A stretch of DNA of 64,000 nt from Lachnospiraceae bacterium (GTDB lineage: Bacteria > Bacillota > Clostridia > Lachnospirales > Lachnospiraceae). Under the pieces are notes generated by a model. That model had not been told where the DNA came from, searched no databases, and saw nothing but the letters and a program-made list of their open reading frames with translations. The stretch lies in contig JAGBBV010000006.1 of the NCBI GenBank assembly GCA_017938315.1, forward strand, positions 62,001-126,000. Direction: 5' to 3'. A program made the position numbers and the translations under genes. Positions 1-7,808 of this stretch are shown here, piece after piece. Numbering within the stretch: position 1 is the stretch's first letter; each line of letters opens with the position of its first letter.

Positions 1-90
1 CTATACATTCTATCTTAATACTATTTTGCAAGATTGAAAAGAGAATATGTGTAAAATTTTATGAAAAAAGTATAAAAAAAATAATTAGCA

Positions 91-145
91 TTGCAGACTT
101 ATTTTTTTTGTGTTATATTAGATATCGACTAAAAAAGTCAATATC
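91..145 (+). promoter_or_regulatory. SigA-type promoter with candidate TetR operator
   Basis: TTGCAG (91-96) and TATATT (114-119) are separated by exactly 17 bp, a good vegetative promoter. Directly downstream an imperfect palindrome runs from 121 to 145: GATAT-c-GACT, a 5-A centre, AGTC-a-ATATC. Its position across the start-site region and the adjacent TetR-family gene suggest autorepression by that regulator. The palindrome is seen; the binding partner is inferred. Confidence 0.6.
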
Positions 146-170
146 GGAAGAAAAATAGGGGATAAGGGTT

Positions 171-779
171 ATGAACGAGAAATTTTTTGATTTGAAAAAG
201 GAAAAGCAAGACAGAATGATTAACGCGGCATTAAAGGTATTTGCCATGAACGGATACGAACATGCAAGTACAGACGAGATTGTGAAGGAAGCCGGAATCA
301 GTAAAGGACTGCTTTTTCATTATTTTATCAGCAAAATCGGGTTATATGGATTTGTTTATGACTATAGTGTCAAATATATGATGCTTGAGTTGTCTACAGC
401 AGTCAGCAAAACCGAGACAGATTATTTTGAAATTATGAAGCAAATCTGGCAGGCACAGCTTGCTGTGGCGACAAACTATCCGTATATGATTTATTTCCTG
501 AATGAAAGTAAGAAAGAACGCGTAAGTGAAGCTTTGCTTGCAACAGAGGAAAAGCGGGAGGTATTACCTCATCAGTATAATCAGTTTATGCACCGTGTGG
601 ATGTGACCAAGTTCCGTAAAGAAGTAGATACAGAACTGCTTTCAGGCATGGTAGAGATGACCTTAAACGGTCTTATGGCAGAGCGGTTCCGTGAAGGCGG
701 ATTTCAGCCGGAAATATTCGGCGAGGAAGTGAAGAAGAATTTGGATATGCTGAAAAAATTAGCTTATAGTGAAGTGTAG
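171..779 (+). CDS. TetR/AcrR-family transcriptional regulator
   Basis: A 202-residue protein with the TetR layout: an N-terminal helix-turn-helix (about residues 14-60, with the typical sequence around ASTDEIVKEAGISKGLLFHYF) followed by a helical ligand-binding half without recognisable ligand signature. It should bind a palindromic operator as a dimer and lose affinity on ligand binding. A purine-rich GGGGATAAGGG stretch precedes the ATG. The gene is followed after 21 bp by a DUF6062 gene, probably in the same transcript, so that protein may be its target. The palindrome at 121-145 suggests autoregulation. The ligand is unknown. Confidence 0.9.
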   Translation: MNEKFFDLKKEKQDRMINAALKVFAMNGYEHASTDEIVKEAGISKGLLFHYFISKIGLYGFVYDYSVKYMMLELSTAVSKTETDYFEIMKQIWQAQLAVATNYPYMIYFLNESKKERVSEALLATEEKREVLPHQYNQFMHRVDVTKFRKEVDTELLSGMVEMTLNGLMAERFREGGFQPEIFGEEVKKNLDMLKKLAYSEV

Positions 780-800
780 AAAGACAGCGAGGATTGGACA

Positions 801-1562
801 ATGAAAGAAACCTTATATACCATTCCGCTGAATGATGCGGTGAATGCAAATGATGAATGTCCCTTTTGCTACATAGAAAGAAGTGTGGAACAGGATTTGC
901 TTGATTTTACATTGGGTAACAGCGCCTCCTACATGGAAAGTGATATCCGTGATGCTACAGACAGAGACGGATTTTGCAGGGAACATTTCAAAAAGATGTT
1001 TGATTATGGCAATACATTGGGAAATGCATGGATATTGAAAACTCATTACATGAGAATGAGTAAGGCCATGAGCGAGCAGTTTAAAAACTATACGCCCACT
1101 AAAACCACACTGAAAGACAAGTTTCGGAAAAATTCGTCCAGAATAAATCCAATCGGTATATGGGTGGAGGAAAAAGACAAGTCCTGTTATATATGTAAGC
1201 GTTTTGCAGACACCTATGACAGATATATGGATACTTTTTTCTTTATGTATAAGAAAGATGCGGATTTCAGGGAAAGAATTAAAAACAGCAAGGGTTTTTG
1301 CCTGCATCATTTCGGTGATTTGTGCGAAGCGGCAGAGACCAAGTTAAACGATAAAGAAAAGAAAGACTTTTATCCGGAAATGTTTGCACTGATGGAAAAG
1401 CATATGGCAAGATTGCAGGAGGATGTTTCCTGGATGGTTGAAAAGTTTGATTACAGAAACAAAGATGCCGACTGGAAAAATTCAAGAGATGCCATCCAGA
1501 GAGGAATGCAGAAATTGAAAGGCGGGTATCCTGCAGATCCGGCTTATAAGATGAATAAATAA
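801..1562 (+). CDS. DUF6062 family protein, cysteine-rich
   Basis: A soluble protein of 253 residues, no signal peptide or membrane segment. It carries three short Cys/His clusters: CPFC near residue 21, a GFCREH block near 55 and CYIC near 133, then GFCLHHF near 170. The spacing suggests metal binding, probably zinc or an Fe-S centre, in two similar halves. The pattern matches the DUF6062 family seen in Lachnospiraceae; its biochemical role is unknown. It sits 21 bp after the TetR-type regulator on the same strand and shares a terminator region with the convergent spoVAC gene. Function cannot be inferred beyond probable metal binding. Confidence 0.8.
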   Translation: MKETLYTIPLNDAVNANDECPFCYIERSVEQDLLDFTLGNSASYMESDIRDATDRDGFCREHFKKMFDYGNTLGNAWILKTHYMRMSKAMSEQFKNYTPTKTTLKDKFRKNSSRINPIGIWVEEKDKSCYICKRFADTYDRYMDTFFFMYKKDADFRERIKNSKGFCLHHFGDLCEAAETKLNDKEKKDFYPEMFALMEKHMARLQEDVSWMVEKFDYRNKDADWKNSRDAIQRGMQKLKGGYPADPAYKMNK

Positions 1563-1567
1563 GGCAG

Positions 1568-1594
1568 GGAGTGGTATAAAATCTATACCACTCC
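1568..1594. terminator. bidirectional intrinsic terminator
   Basis: A perfect 11-bp stem, GGAGTGGTATA (1568-1578) with TATACCACTCC (1584-1594), and a 5-nt loop. It lies between the convergent DUF6062 and spoVAC genes and includes the spoVAC stop codon. T-rich sequence follows on the plus strand; the minus-strand tail is poor, so termination there is less certain. Confidence 0.7.
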
Positions 1595-2062
1595 TATTAT
1601 TTTAAGAATATAGTAAATAAGACCAAAACAAAAACTGCTGAACAGTCCATAAAGAATCACCGGTCCGGCGATAGTAAAAATCTTGCATCCCACACCAAAA
1701 ACCTGGCCCTCTTTTTTGAACTCAATAGCAGGTGATGCTACGGAGTTGGCAAAGCCTGTAATTGGAACAAGGGCACCGGCACCGCCGAACTTTACAATAG
1801 AAGGGTATAAGTTAAATCCGGTTAAAAGAACACTTAGAAACACTAATACGAGAGAGCAAAAGCTACCGGCGGTTTCTTTGTCCATGCCCAGTGTATTCGA
1901 TGCATAATTTAACAGGAATTGTCCCAGCAGGCAGATCAGACCGCCAACAAGAAATGCTTTTATCATCTGCAGGAAAAGATTATGGGTAGGAGTTACCTGT
2001 TTAATATATTGTTCGTAATTTTTCTCAACTGCGGCTTGAGAAGTCGTTTTGTTTTCGTTCAT
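1583..2062 (-). CDS. spoVAC: stage V sporulation protein AC (SpoVAC)
   Basis: A 159-residue integral membrane protein with about four hydrophobic segments and the SpoVAC signature: an N-terminal soluble lead with YEQYIKQVTP, then FLVGGLICLLGQ, a GAGALVPITGFANS loop and a hydrophobic C-terminus. SpoVA proteins form the channel that moves dipicolinic acid into the forespore and out again at germination. The start at 2062 was chosen because GAAAGGTG lies 8 nt upstream; an upstream in-frame ATG at 2092 has no such site. Normally spoVAC is followed by spoVAD and spoVAE. Here it is alone on the minus strand, and spoVAD is 2.6 kb away on the plus strand. Confidence 0.9.
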   Translation of the reverse strand: MNENKTTSQAAVEKNYEQYIKQVTPTHNLFLQMIKAFLVGGLICLLGQFLLNYASNTLGMDKETAGSFCSLVLVFLSVLLTGFNLYPSIVKFGGAGALVPITGFANSVASPAIEFKKEGQVFGVGCKIFTIAGPVILYGLFSSFCFGLIYYILKIIGVV

Positions 2063-2171
2063 AAGAGATACACCTTTCTTACAAAATTTCATAATAAGTT
2101 AGTTTGATAGATGATTTGATTTTTTATGCATGACAGTAACATTTTCTTAAGAAATTTCCCAAATATGTTTC

Positions 2172-2200
2172 TTGTAGATTAATCTGCCGGGTGATAGAAT
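2172..2200 (+). promoter_or_regulatory. candidate SigA promoter for the MBOAT operon
   Basis: TTGTAG (2172-2177) and TAGAAT (2195-2200) with a 17-bp spacer, 40 bp before the MBOAT start codon in the gap between divergent genes. Assigned only from consensus and position. Confidence 0.5.
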
Positions 2201-2239
2201 AAAATATATAGAAAAACAAATGAAGTGACAGGGGATAAA

Positions 2240-3574
2240 ATGGTTAACTTTGCCGGACTTGAATTCATATTTGGCTTTTTGCCGATTTTTTTAGTGATAT
2301 ATTATGCTACACCGAAAAAATACAGGGATACCATATTGTTAGTAGGTAGCCTGTTTTTTTATGCAGTGGGAGAGCCTGTTTACTTTCTGCTGTTTATTTT
2401 ACTTACAGGAATAAACTATTTCCTTGCCGGAAAAGTGGCGGGGAATAAACGGGGAATGCTGGCAGCAGTCCTATTGGATGTGGCAGTTCTTGCAGTCTTC
2501 AAGGGATTAAACTTTTATACGGAAAGCATTCTTTTGCCGATGGGAATCAGCTTCTATTTATTTAAGATGATTTCCTGGCAGGTGGATGTTTATAGTGGCA
2601 GGATAAAAGAAAAGAAGAATTTTCAAACAGTGATGCTCTACTTTTCACTGTTTCCCCAGGTAATATCAGGACCTATCATGCGTTATGAGGAAGGAAACTT
2701 TACGAAGAGAAGAAGGTATACCCTGTGGCAATTTGAAGAGGGTCTTGAATATTTTGTGATGGGACTTGGCATGAAGGTACTTTTGGCAGACCGGCTTTCG
2801 ATTCTGTGGAGGGATTTACAGATGATAGGCTTTGAAAGTATCTCTACACCTCTTGCATGGTTTGGAATGATTGGCTATTCCCTGCAGTTATACTTTGATT
2901 TCTGGGGATATTCACTTATGGCATCCGGCATTATGGTAATGCTTGGGTTTGACTTTATTGAAAATTTCCACCACCCCTATGCTGCGCGAAGCATCAGTGA
3001 ATTTTACAGAAAATGGCATATGACATTAGGACGTTTCTTTAAGGATTACGTTTACATTCCCATGGGAGGCAGCAGATGCTCAAAAGGGAAAGTGGTTTTT
3101 AATCTGGCGCTTGTGTGGCTGCTTACCGGTATCTGGCATGGAAACGGTCTTAATTTTGTGATATGGGGAATCGTACTGGGCACGTTAATTATTGCAGAAA
3201 AACTGCTTTATGGGGAGGCATTAGCTAAGATGCCGGTATTAGGGAATTTATATGTCCTATTCTTTATTCCCATATCATGGGTTATTTTTGCGATTACAGA
3301 TTTAAGACAGCTTATGGTTTATTTCGGAAGGCTGTTTCCTTTTCTTGGCATGGAGGGAATTGCAGTTAACACACAGGATATCGTAAAATATTCACAAACC
3401 TACGGACTGCTTTTTGCGGTAGGAATCCTTTTATGCATACCGGCAGTCTTTGAATTGATTAAGAAACATAGAAGAAACCCGGTTATTGCACTTTTACTGG
3501 CCGCTGTGTTTTGGTATAGTGTGCATTTTCTTATAAGTAACCAAAGCAATCCTTTTATGTATTTTAGTTTTTAA
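2240..3574 (+). CDS. MBOAT-family membrane O-acyltransferase (AlgI/DltB-like)
   Basis: A 444-residue polytopic membrane protein of the MBOAT family, with about ten hydrophobic segments. The conserved core is visible: FYRKWHMTLGRFFKDYVYIPMGG in the middle region and GIWHGNGLNF with the invariant histidine at residue 300. Such proteins pass acyl, usually acetyl, groups across the membrane to surface polysaccharides. The next gene encodes a membrane-anchored SGNH hydrolase, the usual extracytoplasmic partner that finishes the transfer, so the two probably O-acetylate a cell-wall or capsular glycan. ATG 2240 is preceded by AGGGGAT; a GTG 15 bp upstream is in frame but lacks a ribosome site. The target glycan is not known. 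Confidence 0.88.
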   Translation: MVNFAGLEFIFGFLPIFLVIYYATPKKYRDTILLVGSLFFYAVGEPVYFLLFILLTGINYFLAGKVAGNKRGMLAAVLLDVAVLAVFKGLNFYTESILLPMGISFYLFKMISWQVDVYSGRIKEKKNFQTVMLYFSLFPQVISGPIMRYEEGNFTKRRRYTLWQFEEGLEYFVMGLGMKVLLADRLSILWRDLQMIGFESISTPLAWFGMIGYSLQLYFDFWGYSLMASGIMVMLGFDFIENFHHPYAARSISEFYRKWHMTLGRFFKDYVYIPMGGSRCSKGKVVFNLALVWLLTGIWHGNGLNFVIWGIVLGTLIIAEKLLYGEALAKMPVLGNLYVLFFIPISWVIFAITDLRQLMVYFGRLFPFLGMEGIAVNTQDIVKYSQTYGLLFAVGILLCIPAVFELIKKHRRNPVIALLLAAVFWYSVHFLISNQSNPFMYFSF

Positions 3575-3584
3575 CGGAGCGTAT

Positions 3585-4622
3585 ATGAAACTGATTAAAG
3601 AAAGTCCTTTATTTTTCATATTAATATGTACAAGTATCATTTATGCGGCACTTTATATGGGACAATATGCAGGGCAAAAAGAAGAAAACACGATAGACAA
3701 TCAGACCGGATATGAGACAGAAAACAGCAATAGCACCTCGCCGGAGCATACTGAAGATGAGCAGGAAACAGAAGTGCAGGAAGCATCGGAAAAGGAAACG
3801 GTAAGTGGTAATAGTGCTCATGAAACAGTAAGCGGAAATATGCCTGAGCCGCAGACTGTAAGCGGAAATAATCTGCAGGAAGAAACCGTGAGCGGAAACA
3901 ATCAGGGCGACGTGACTATCGAAACAATAGAGCCGGAGTTTGAAGAAATACTGCCCATCCGTGAAACTACGCAAGAAGAATATTTGAATCATATTTCAGC
4001 AGACATATATGGTGATGCAGGCAGAAAAAGAGCTTTAGAATATGAGTTTACGGAAGTGGACGAAACATGGTTTGATGATGCCTTATTTATTGGTGATTCC
4101 AGGACCGTGGGATTACATGATTACACCACGCTATCGGAGCATGCTGATTTTCTGTGTGAGACCTCACTGACAATCCATAAAGTGCTAAAGCACAACTTTA
4201 AAGGATACGGAACCATAGAAGATGTTCTGGCAGCAAAGGAATACGGAAAGATTTATATTTCAGTAGGAATTAACGAACTGGGAACGGGAACCACAGAGAC
4301 CTTCATGGAAGCATATACCCAGGTAATCCATACCTTGCAGGAACTTGAGCCGGATGCCAGGATAGTGATTCAGGGAAGCATGTTTGTTTCAGAAAAGAAA
4401 AGTAACGAAGATAAAATTTTCAATAATAGCAATATAGTGGCAAGGAACAATGCAATTGCCACGCTGGCAGACAATCAGGAGATTTTTTATATCGATGTAA
4501 ATGAAGCAGTTTGCGATGAAAGCGGTCATTTGGCAGAAAAGTATACCTATGACCAGATACATTTGCTGGGAAGATACAACGATTTGTGGAAAGAATACCT
4601 GCTTCAACATGGTATCAAATAA
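3585..4622 (+). CDS. membrane-anchored SGNH/GDSL-type hydrolase with TVSGN repeats
   Basis: A 345-residue protein with one N-terminal membrane segment (about 8-27), an acidic Ser/Thr/Glu-rich linker containing four TVSGN pentapeptides (residues about 72-106), and a C-terminal SGNH domain. The domain shows GDSR with the nucleophile Ser172, a GxNE-like SVGINELG block, and DQIH with Asp323 and His326. It should act outside the cell on esters or as an acetyl-transfer partner. It starts 10 bp after the MBOAT gene, GGAG being just upstream, and the pairing is typical of polysaccharide O-acetylation systems such as AlgI with AlgX/AlgJ. TVSGN repeats are a known feature of Lachnospiraceae surface proteins. 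Confidence 0.85.
   Translation: MKLIKESPLFFILICTSIIYAALYMGQYAGQKEENTIDNQTGYETENSNSTSPEHTEDEQETEVQEASEKETVSGNSAHETVSGNMPEPQTVSGNNLQEETVSGNNQGDVTIETIEPEFEEILPIRETTQEEYLNHISADIYGDAGRKRALEYEFTEVDETWFDDALFIGDSRTVGLHDYTTLSEHADFLCETSLTIHKVLKHNFKGYGTIEDVLAAKEYGKIYISVGINELGTGTTETFMEAYTQVIHTLQELEPDARIVIQGSMFVSEKKSNEDKIFNNSNIVARNNAIATLADNQEIFYIDVNEAVCDESGHLAEKYTYDQIHLLGRYNDLWKEYLLQHGIK
3798..3903 (+). repeat. four imperfect coding repeats (TVSGN pentapeptide)
   Basis: Four copies of a 15-bp unit, roughly ACNGTAAGCGGAAAT, spaced irregularly (9-13 codons apart). They encode T-V-S-G-N in the stalk of the SGNH protein. Their codon use varies between copies, so the amino-acid motif rather than the DNA appears conserved. 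Confidence 0.85.
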
Positions 4623-4628
4623 ATGTAT

Positions 4629-4685
4629 AAAAACCTTTGGATGAGAAAGACTAGGAAAAAAAGTATTATTCATCCGGAGGTTTTT
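4629..4685 (+). promoter_or_regulatory. long hairpin: terminator-like stem sequestering the spoVAD ribosome site
   Basis: AAAAACCTTTGGATGA (4629-4644) pairs along all 16 positions with TCATCCGGAGGTTTTT (4670-4685), counting two G-U pairs, over a 25-nt loop. The 3' arm contains the spoVAD Shine-Dalgarno GGAGG (4676-4680) and ends in seven T residues. It could end transcripts from the upstream SGNH gene and also mask the ribosome site in read-through RNA. A spoVAD-specific transcript starting inside the loop would escape the pairing. The pairing is seen; the regulatory role is inferred. Confidence 0.6.
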
Positions 4686-4687
4686 TT

Positions 4688-5728
4688 ATGTCTGATAACA
4701 GCGGAGCAATTTTTGAACAGGGAAAACAGAGCATTAAGATTCCCATACCGATTTATATACGTGCCAGTGCATCAATCGTAGGAACGAAAGAGGGAGCAGG
4801 CCCCTTTGGGGATTTATATGACATTGTGGGAATAGACGATAAATTTGGCTGTGATACATGGGAAGAAGCAGAAAGCACATTGCAAAAAGAAGCATTGCAG
4901 ACAGCCATCGGAAAAGCAGGACTTAAAAATGATGACATCCGTTTTCTGTTTGCAGGAGATTTACTGGGACAGTCAATTGCCAGTAGTTTTGGACTGGGAG
5001 GGTTTCATATCCCTCTAATGGGAATGTATGGAGCGTGTTCGACATGTGGATTATCCCTTTCGGCTGCGACAGTTATGATAGCAGGCGGTATGGCGAAATA
5101 TGCTGCCTGTGTAACATCCAGTCATTTTGCCAGTGCAGAAAAGGAATTCCGATATCCCCTCGCATACGGAAACCAGCGTCCCTTATCCTCTACCTGGACT
5201 GTCACCGGAAGCGGGGCTTTTGTGGTAAGTAGTGAGAAAAGCGATAAGGACAGAGCCATGATAACCGGTCTTACCATCGGGAAGATTGTGGACTACGGAA
5301 TCAAAGATTCCATGAACATGGGAGCTTGCATGGCGCCCTCCGCAGCTGATACTATTTATCAGCACTTGCAGGATTTCGAAAGAAAGCCGGAAGATTATGA
5401 CAAGATTGTCACAGGTGATTTGGGTACAGTGGGAAAGAAAGCGTTGATTGATTTATTAAGTCAGAAAGGCGTAGATATCTCTTCTGTGCATATGGATTGC
5501 GGCATTGAAATATATGATAAGAGCCAGGATGCCCATGCAGGCGGTTCAGGATGTGGATGTAGTGCGGTTACACTTTCTGCGTATATATTAAAACAGATAG
5601 AAGAAGGCAAGTGGAAACATGTATTATTTGTTCCTACCGGGGCGCTTCTTAGCAAGACCAGCTTTAATGAAGGCCAAAGCATACCGGGAATTGCCCATGC
5701 AGTGGAATTGGTGAGTTGTCGGGGGTAG
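4688..5728 (+). CDS. spoVAD: stage V sporulation protein AD (SpoVAD)
   Basis: A 346-residue soluble protein of the SpoVAD family, which has a thiolase/ketosynthase fold. Recognisable stretches are IYIRASASIVGTKEGAGPFGD near the start, the GACSTCG thiolase-like cysteine region near residue 117, SSHFASAEKEFRYPLAYG, and the C-terminal HAGGSGCGCSA. SpoVAD binds dipicolinic acid and is needed for its uptake into spores. It would normally be transcribed in the forespore with spoVAC and spoVAE. Here it stands alone on the plus strand, with GGAGG 8 nt before ATG and a strong hairpin over that site. A spoVAE gene is not present in the window. Confidence 0.93.
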   Translation: MSDNSGAIFEQGKQSIKIPIPIYIRASASIVGTKEGAGPFGDLYDIVGIDDKFGCDTWEEAESTLQKEALQTAIGKAGLKNDDIRFLFAGDLLGQSIASSFGLGGFHIPLMGMYGACSTCGLSLSAATVMIAGGMAKYAACVTSSHFASAEKEFRYPLAYGNQRPLSSTWTVTGSGAFVVSSEKSDKDRAMITGLTIGKIVDYGIKDSMNMGACMAPSAADTIYQHLQDFERKPEDYDKIVTGDLGTVGKKALIDLLSQKGVDISSVHMDCGIEIYDKSQDAHAGGSGCGCSAVTLSAYILKQIEEGKWKHVLFVPTGALLSKTSFNEGQSIPGIAHAVELVSCRG

Positions 5729-5752
5729 CAATTACCCCTGCAACTTATTTTT
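5715..5752 (+). terminator. intrinsic terminator of spoVAD
   Basis: GTTG (5715-5718) and GGGGTA (5722-5727) pair with TACCCC (5733-5738) and CAAC (5741-5744) around a short internal mismatch. A run of TTATTTTTTT follows. The stem includes the spoVAD stop codon. Confidence 0.75.
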
Positions 5753-5763
5753 TTGGTAAAATT

Positions 5764-5831
5764 TGCGGATTATGTCAAAAATCTGCGGATTATGTAGAAA
5801 ATATTGCAAATTAAAGTTTTTGTAGTAAAAT
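5764..5831 (+). promoter_or_regulatory. candidate LytTR operator with promoter, upstream of the nucleotidase operon
   Basis: TGCGGATTATGT occurs twice, at 5764-5775 and 5784-5795, with a period of exactly 20 bp. A weak -35 TTGCAA (5804-5809) and -10 TAAAAT (5826-5831) follow with a 16-bp spacer. The same arrangement, base for base in spacing, recurs at 14796-14863. LytTR regulators such as AgrA bind two direct repeats about two helical turns apart, just upstream of -35. A LytTR response regulator gene lies between the two sites. The repeats and spacing are seen; binding is inferred. Confidence 0.65.
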
Positions 5832-5931
5832 ATTACAGATTACAAGAAGATAAAGAGGGAGAAGCAACAACCTGGGTGGAAATTATTAACCACATCAGAT
5901 TTGATGAAATAGGTGAAAGGAATAAATAGAA

Positions 5932-7782
5932 ATGAACAAAAGAATATTGTCATTGCTGCTTGGCGGCATACTGGCAACGTTATCACTTGCCGGTTGTGGT
6001 AATACAGATGCAGGAGCAGTAGAGACGGCTAAAACAGTAGAAGCGACGGAAGTACCAGAGATGACAGCGGAAAATACCACAGACGGTGATATCGTTATTT
6101 TGTATACCAATGATGTACATACTTATGTGGACGGTCCCATCAGCTATGATGTCATTGCCGCTGTTAAAGAGGAACTTCAGACTAAATACGGATATGTATA
6201 TCTGGTGGATGCCGGAGACCACATTCAGGGAACTGCTTACGGCTCCATGGATAATGGGGAAACAATTATCAAAATGATGAACGCGGCGGGCTATGATGCG
6301 GCTACCTTGGGAAATCATGAGTTTGACTATGGTATGTTCGGATGTATGAAAGCCATTGATCTGGCGGACTATCCCTATGTATCCTGTAATTTTCATCATG
6401 AAGCCGAGGGGGTGTGCGGCGAAAATGTACTAAGCAGCTATGAACTTTTTCCCGCAGGAGAAGAAACCATTGCAGTGATTGGAATTACCACACCTGAGAC
6501 CATTACCAAAACAACACCTGCTTATTTCCAGGATGAAGAGGGCAATTTTATTTACGGTATTGCAGGTGGTGAGGATGGCAGTGAACTTTATATAGCTGTC
6601 CAGAAAGCAATTGATGATGCAAAGGCAGCGGGTGCAACAAAAGTGATAGCATTGGGACATCTTGGAGATGATTTATCTTCTGTGCCATGGACCAGTGAAG
6701 AGACCATTGCAAATGTTTCCGGCCTTCATGCATTTATTGACGGACATTCCCATAGTACGGTAGAGGGTAAGGAAGTTGCTGACAAGGAAGGAAATCAGGT
6801 AGTATTAACACAGACAGGCCAGTATTTTGACAGAATCGGAATGATGATTATTGACGCTGAAAGCGGCGATATCTCTACGGATTTCATTGAATACAAAGAA
6901 ATTCTGGCAGCAGATGGTGAAACTGTGGTAGGCTATGAATTATGTTCTGCCATTTATGAAAGAACAGAAATGATATATGACACAGATGTACAGGAAATCA
7001 AGGATGCATGGATTGCAGAAATTGATACTTTGCTTGGTCAAAAAGTGGGCGAGACTTCTGTAGTTTTAGACAATTATGATACGGAAGGCAACCGTATGGT
7101 CAGAGGACAGGAAACCAATACCGGCGATTTCTGTGCGGATGCATTATATTATTTGTTTGATGATATGGAAATGGATGTGGATATCAGCATTATGAATGGT
7201 GGGGGCATCCGTAATAAGGCAGTTACAGGAGAAATTACATATAAAACCTGTAAGGATATCCACACCTTTGGAAATGTGGCGTGCTTGCAGACCGTTACCG
7301 GACAGCAGATGCTGGATGCACTGGAATGGGGAAGCAGACAGTTGGGATCCGGAGAAGAAAGCGGCGGATTTTTGCAGGTTTCCGGTCTGACCTATCATAT
7401 CAATACATCTATTCCATGCACTGTGCAGGAAGATGAAAACGGAATCTGGACCGGTGGACCTACCGGAGAATACCGTGTCCATGAAGTAAAGGTTTATAAC
7501 AAAGAAACAAATGAATGGGAAGACCTAAAGCTTGATGCGGAGTATAATCTGGCAGGCTATAATTACACACTTAGGGATTTGGGTGACGGATATGCCATGT
7601 TTGAGGGCGCAGTCAATGTCCTTGACTATGTGATGGAGGATTACATGGTGCTGGCAAACTACGTGCAGGGATTTGAAAAAACTGTAGTAGGTGCCGACAA
7701 TTCCCCTCTTTTAAAAAAATATCCCGGATTTGTGGCGGACTACAGTGAAACAACGGGAAGCGGCAGAATTAAGGTAGAATAA
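5932..7782 (+). CDS. lipoprotein 5'-nucleotidase (UshA-type metallophosphatase)
   Basis: A 616-residue exported lipoprotein. A signal peptide ends in a lipobox LAGC (Cys at about residue 22). The N-terminal calcineurin-like phosphoesterase domain shows NDVH with Asp61 and His63, DAGDHIQG, GNHE (128-130) and FIDGHSHS. The C-terminal 5'-nucleotidase domain shows TNTGDF and NGGGIRN for substrate binding. It should release nucleosides and phosphate from extracellular nucleotides or related sugar nucleotides. GAAAGG precedes the ATG by 11 nt. It heads an operon with the secreted and multi-pass proteins that follow and lies downstream of the tandem-repeat promoter at 5764-5831. Confidence 0.9.
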   Translation: MNKRILSLLLGGILATLSLAGCGNTDAGAVETAKTVEATEVPEMTAENTTDGDIVILYTNDVHTYVDGPISYDVIAAVKEELQTKYGYVYLVDAGDHIQGTAYGSMDNGETIIKMMNAAGYDAATLGNHEFDYGMFGCMKAIDLADYPYVSCNFHHEAEGVCGENVLSSYELFPAGEETIAVIGITTPETITKTTPAYFQDEEGNFIYGIAGGEDGSELYIAVQKAIDDAKAAGATKVIALGHLGDDLSSVPWTSEETIANVSGLHAFIDGHSHSTVEGKEVADKEGNQVVLTQTGQYFDRIGMMIIDAESGDISTDFIEYKEILAADGETVVGYELCSAIYERTEMIYDTDVQEIKDAWIAEIDTLLGQKVGETSVVLDNYDTEGNRMVRGQETNTGDFCADALYYLFDDMEMDVDISIMNGGGIRNKAVTGEITYKTCKDIHTFGNVACLQTVTGQQMLDALEWGSRQLGSGEESGGFLQVSGLTYHINTSIPCTVQEDENGIWTGGPTGEYRVHEVKVYNKETNEWEDLKLDAEYNLAGYNYTLRDLGDGYAMFEGAVNVLDYVMEDYMVLANYVQGFEKTVVGADNSPLLKKYPGFVADYSETTGSGRIKVE

Positions 7783-7808
7783 GAGGAAAAATAGAAATGG
7801 AGGTTTTT

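Noticed and set aside
813..1310. 165-codon open frame on the minus strand inside the DUF6062 gene
   Set aside because: It lies opposite a well-supported gene with conserved cysteine motifs, has no ribosome site, and its product shows no family resemblance.
3798..3903. Repeats considered as a CRISPR-like or tandem DNA array
   Set aside because: The repeat is 15 bp, in frame, with varying codons for T-V-S-G-N; it is a protein repeat, not a CRISPR array.
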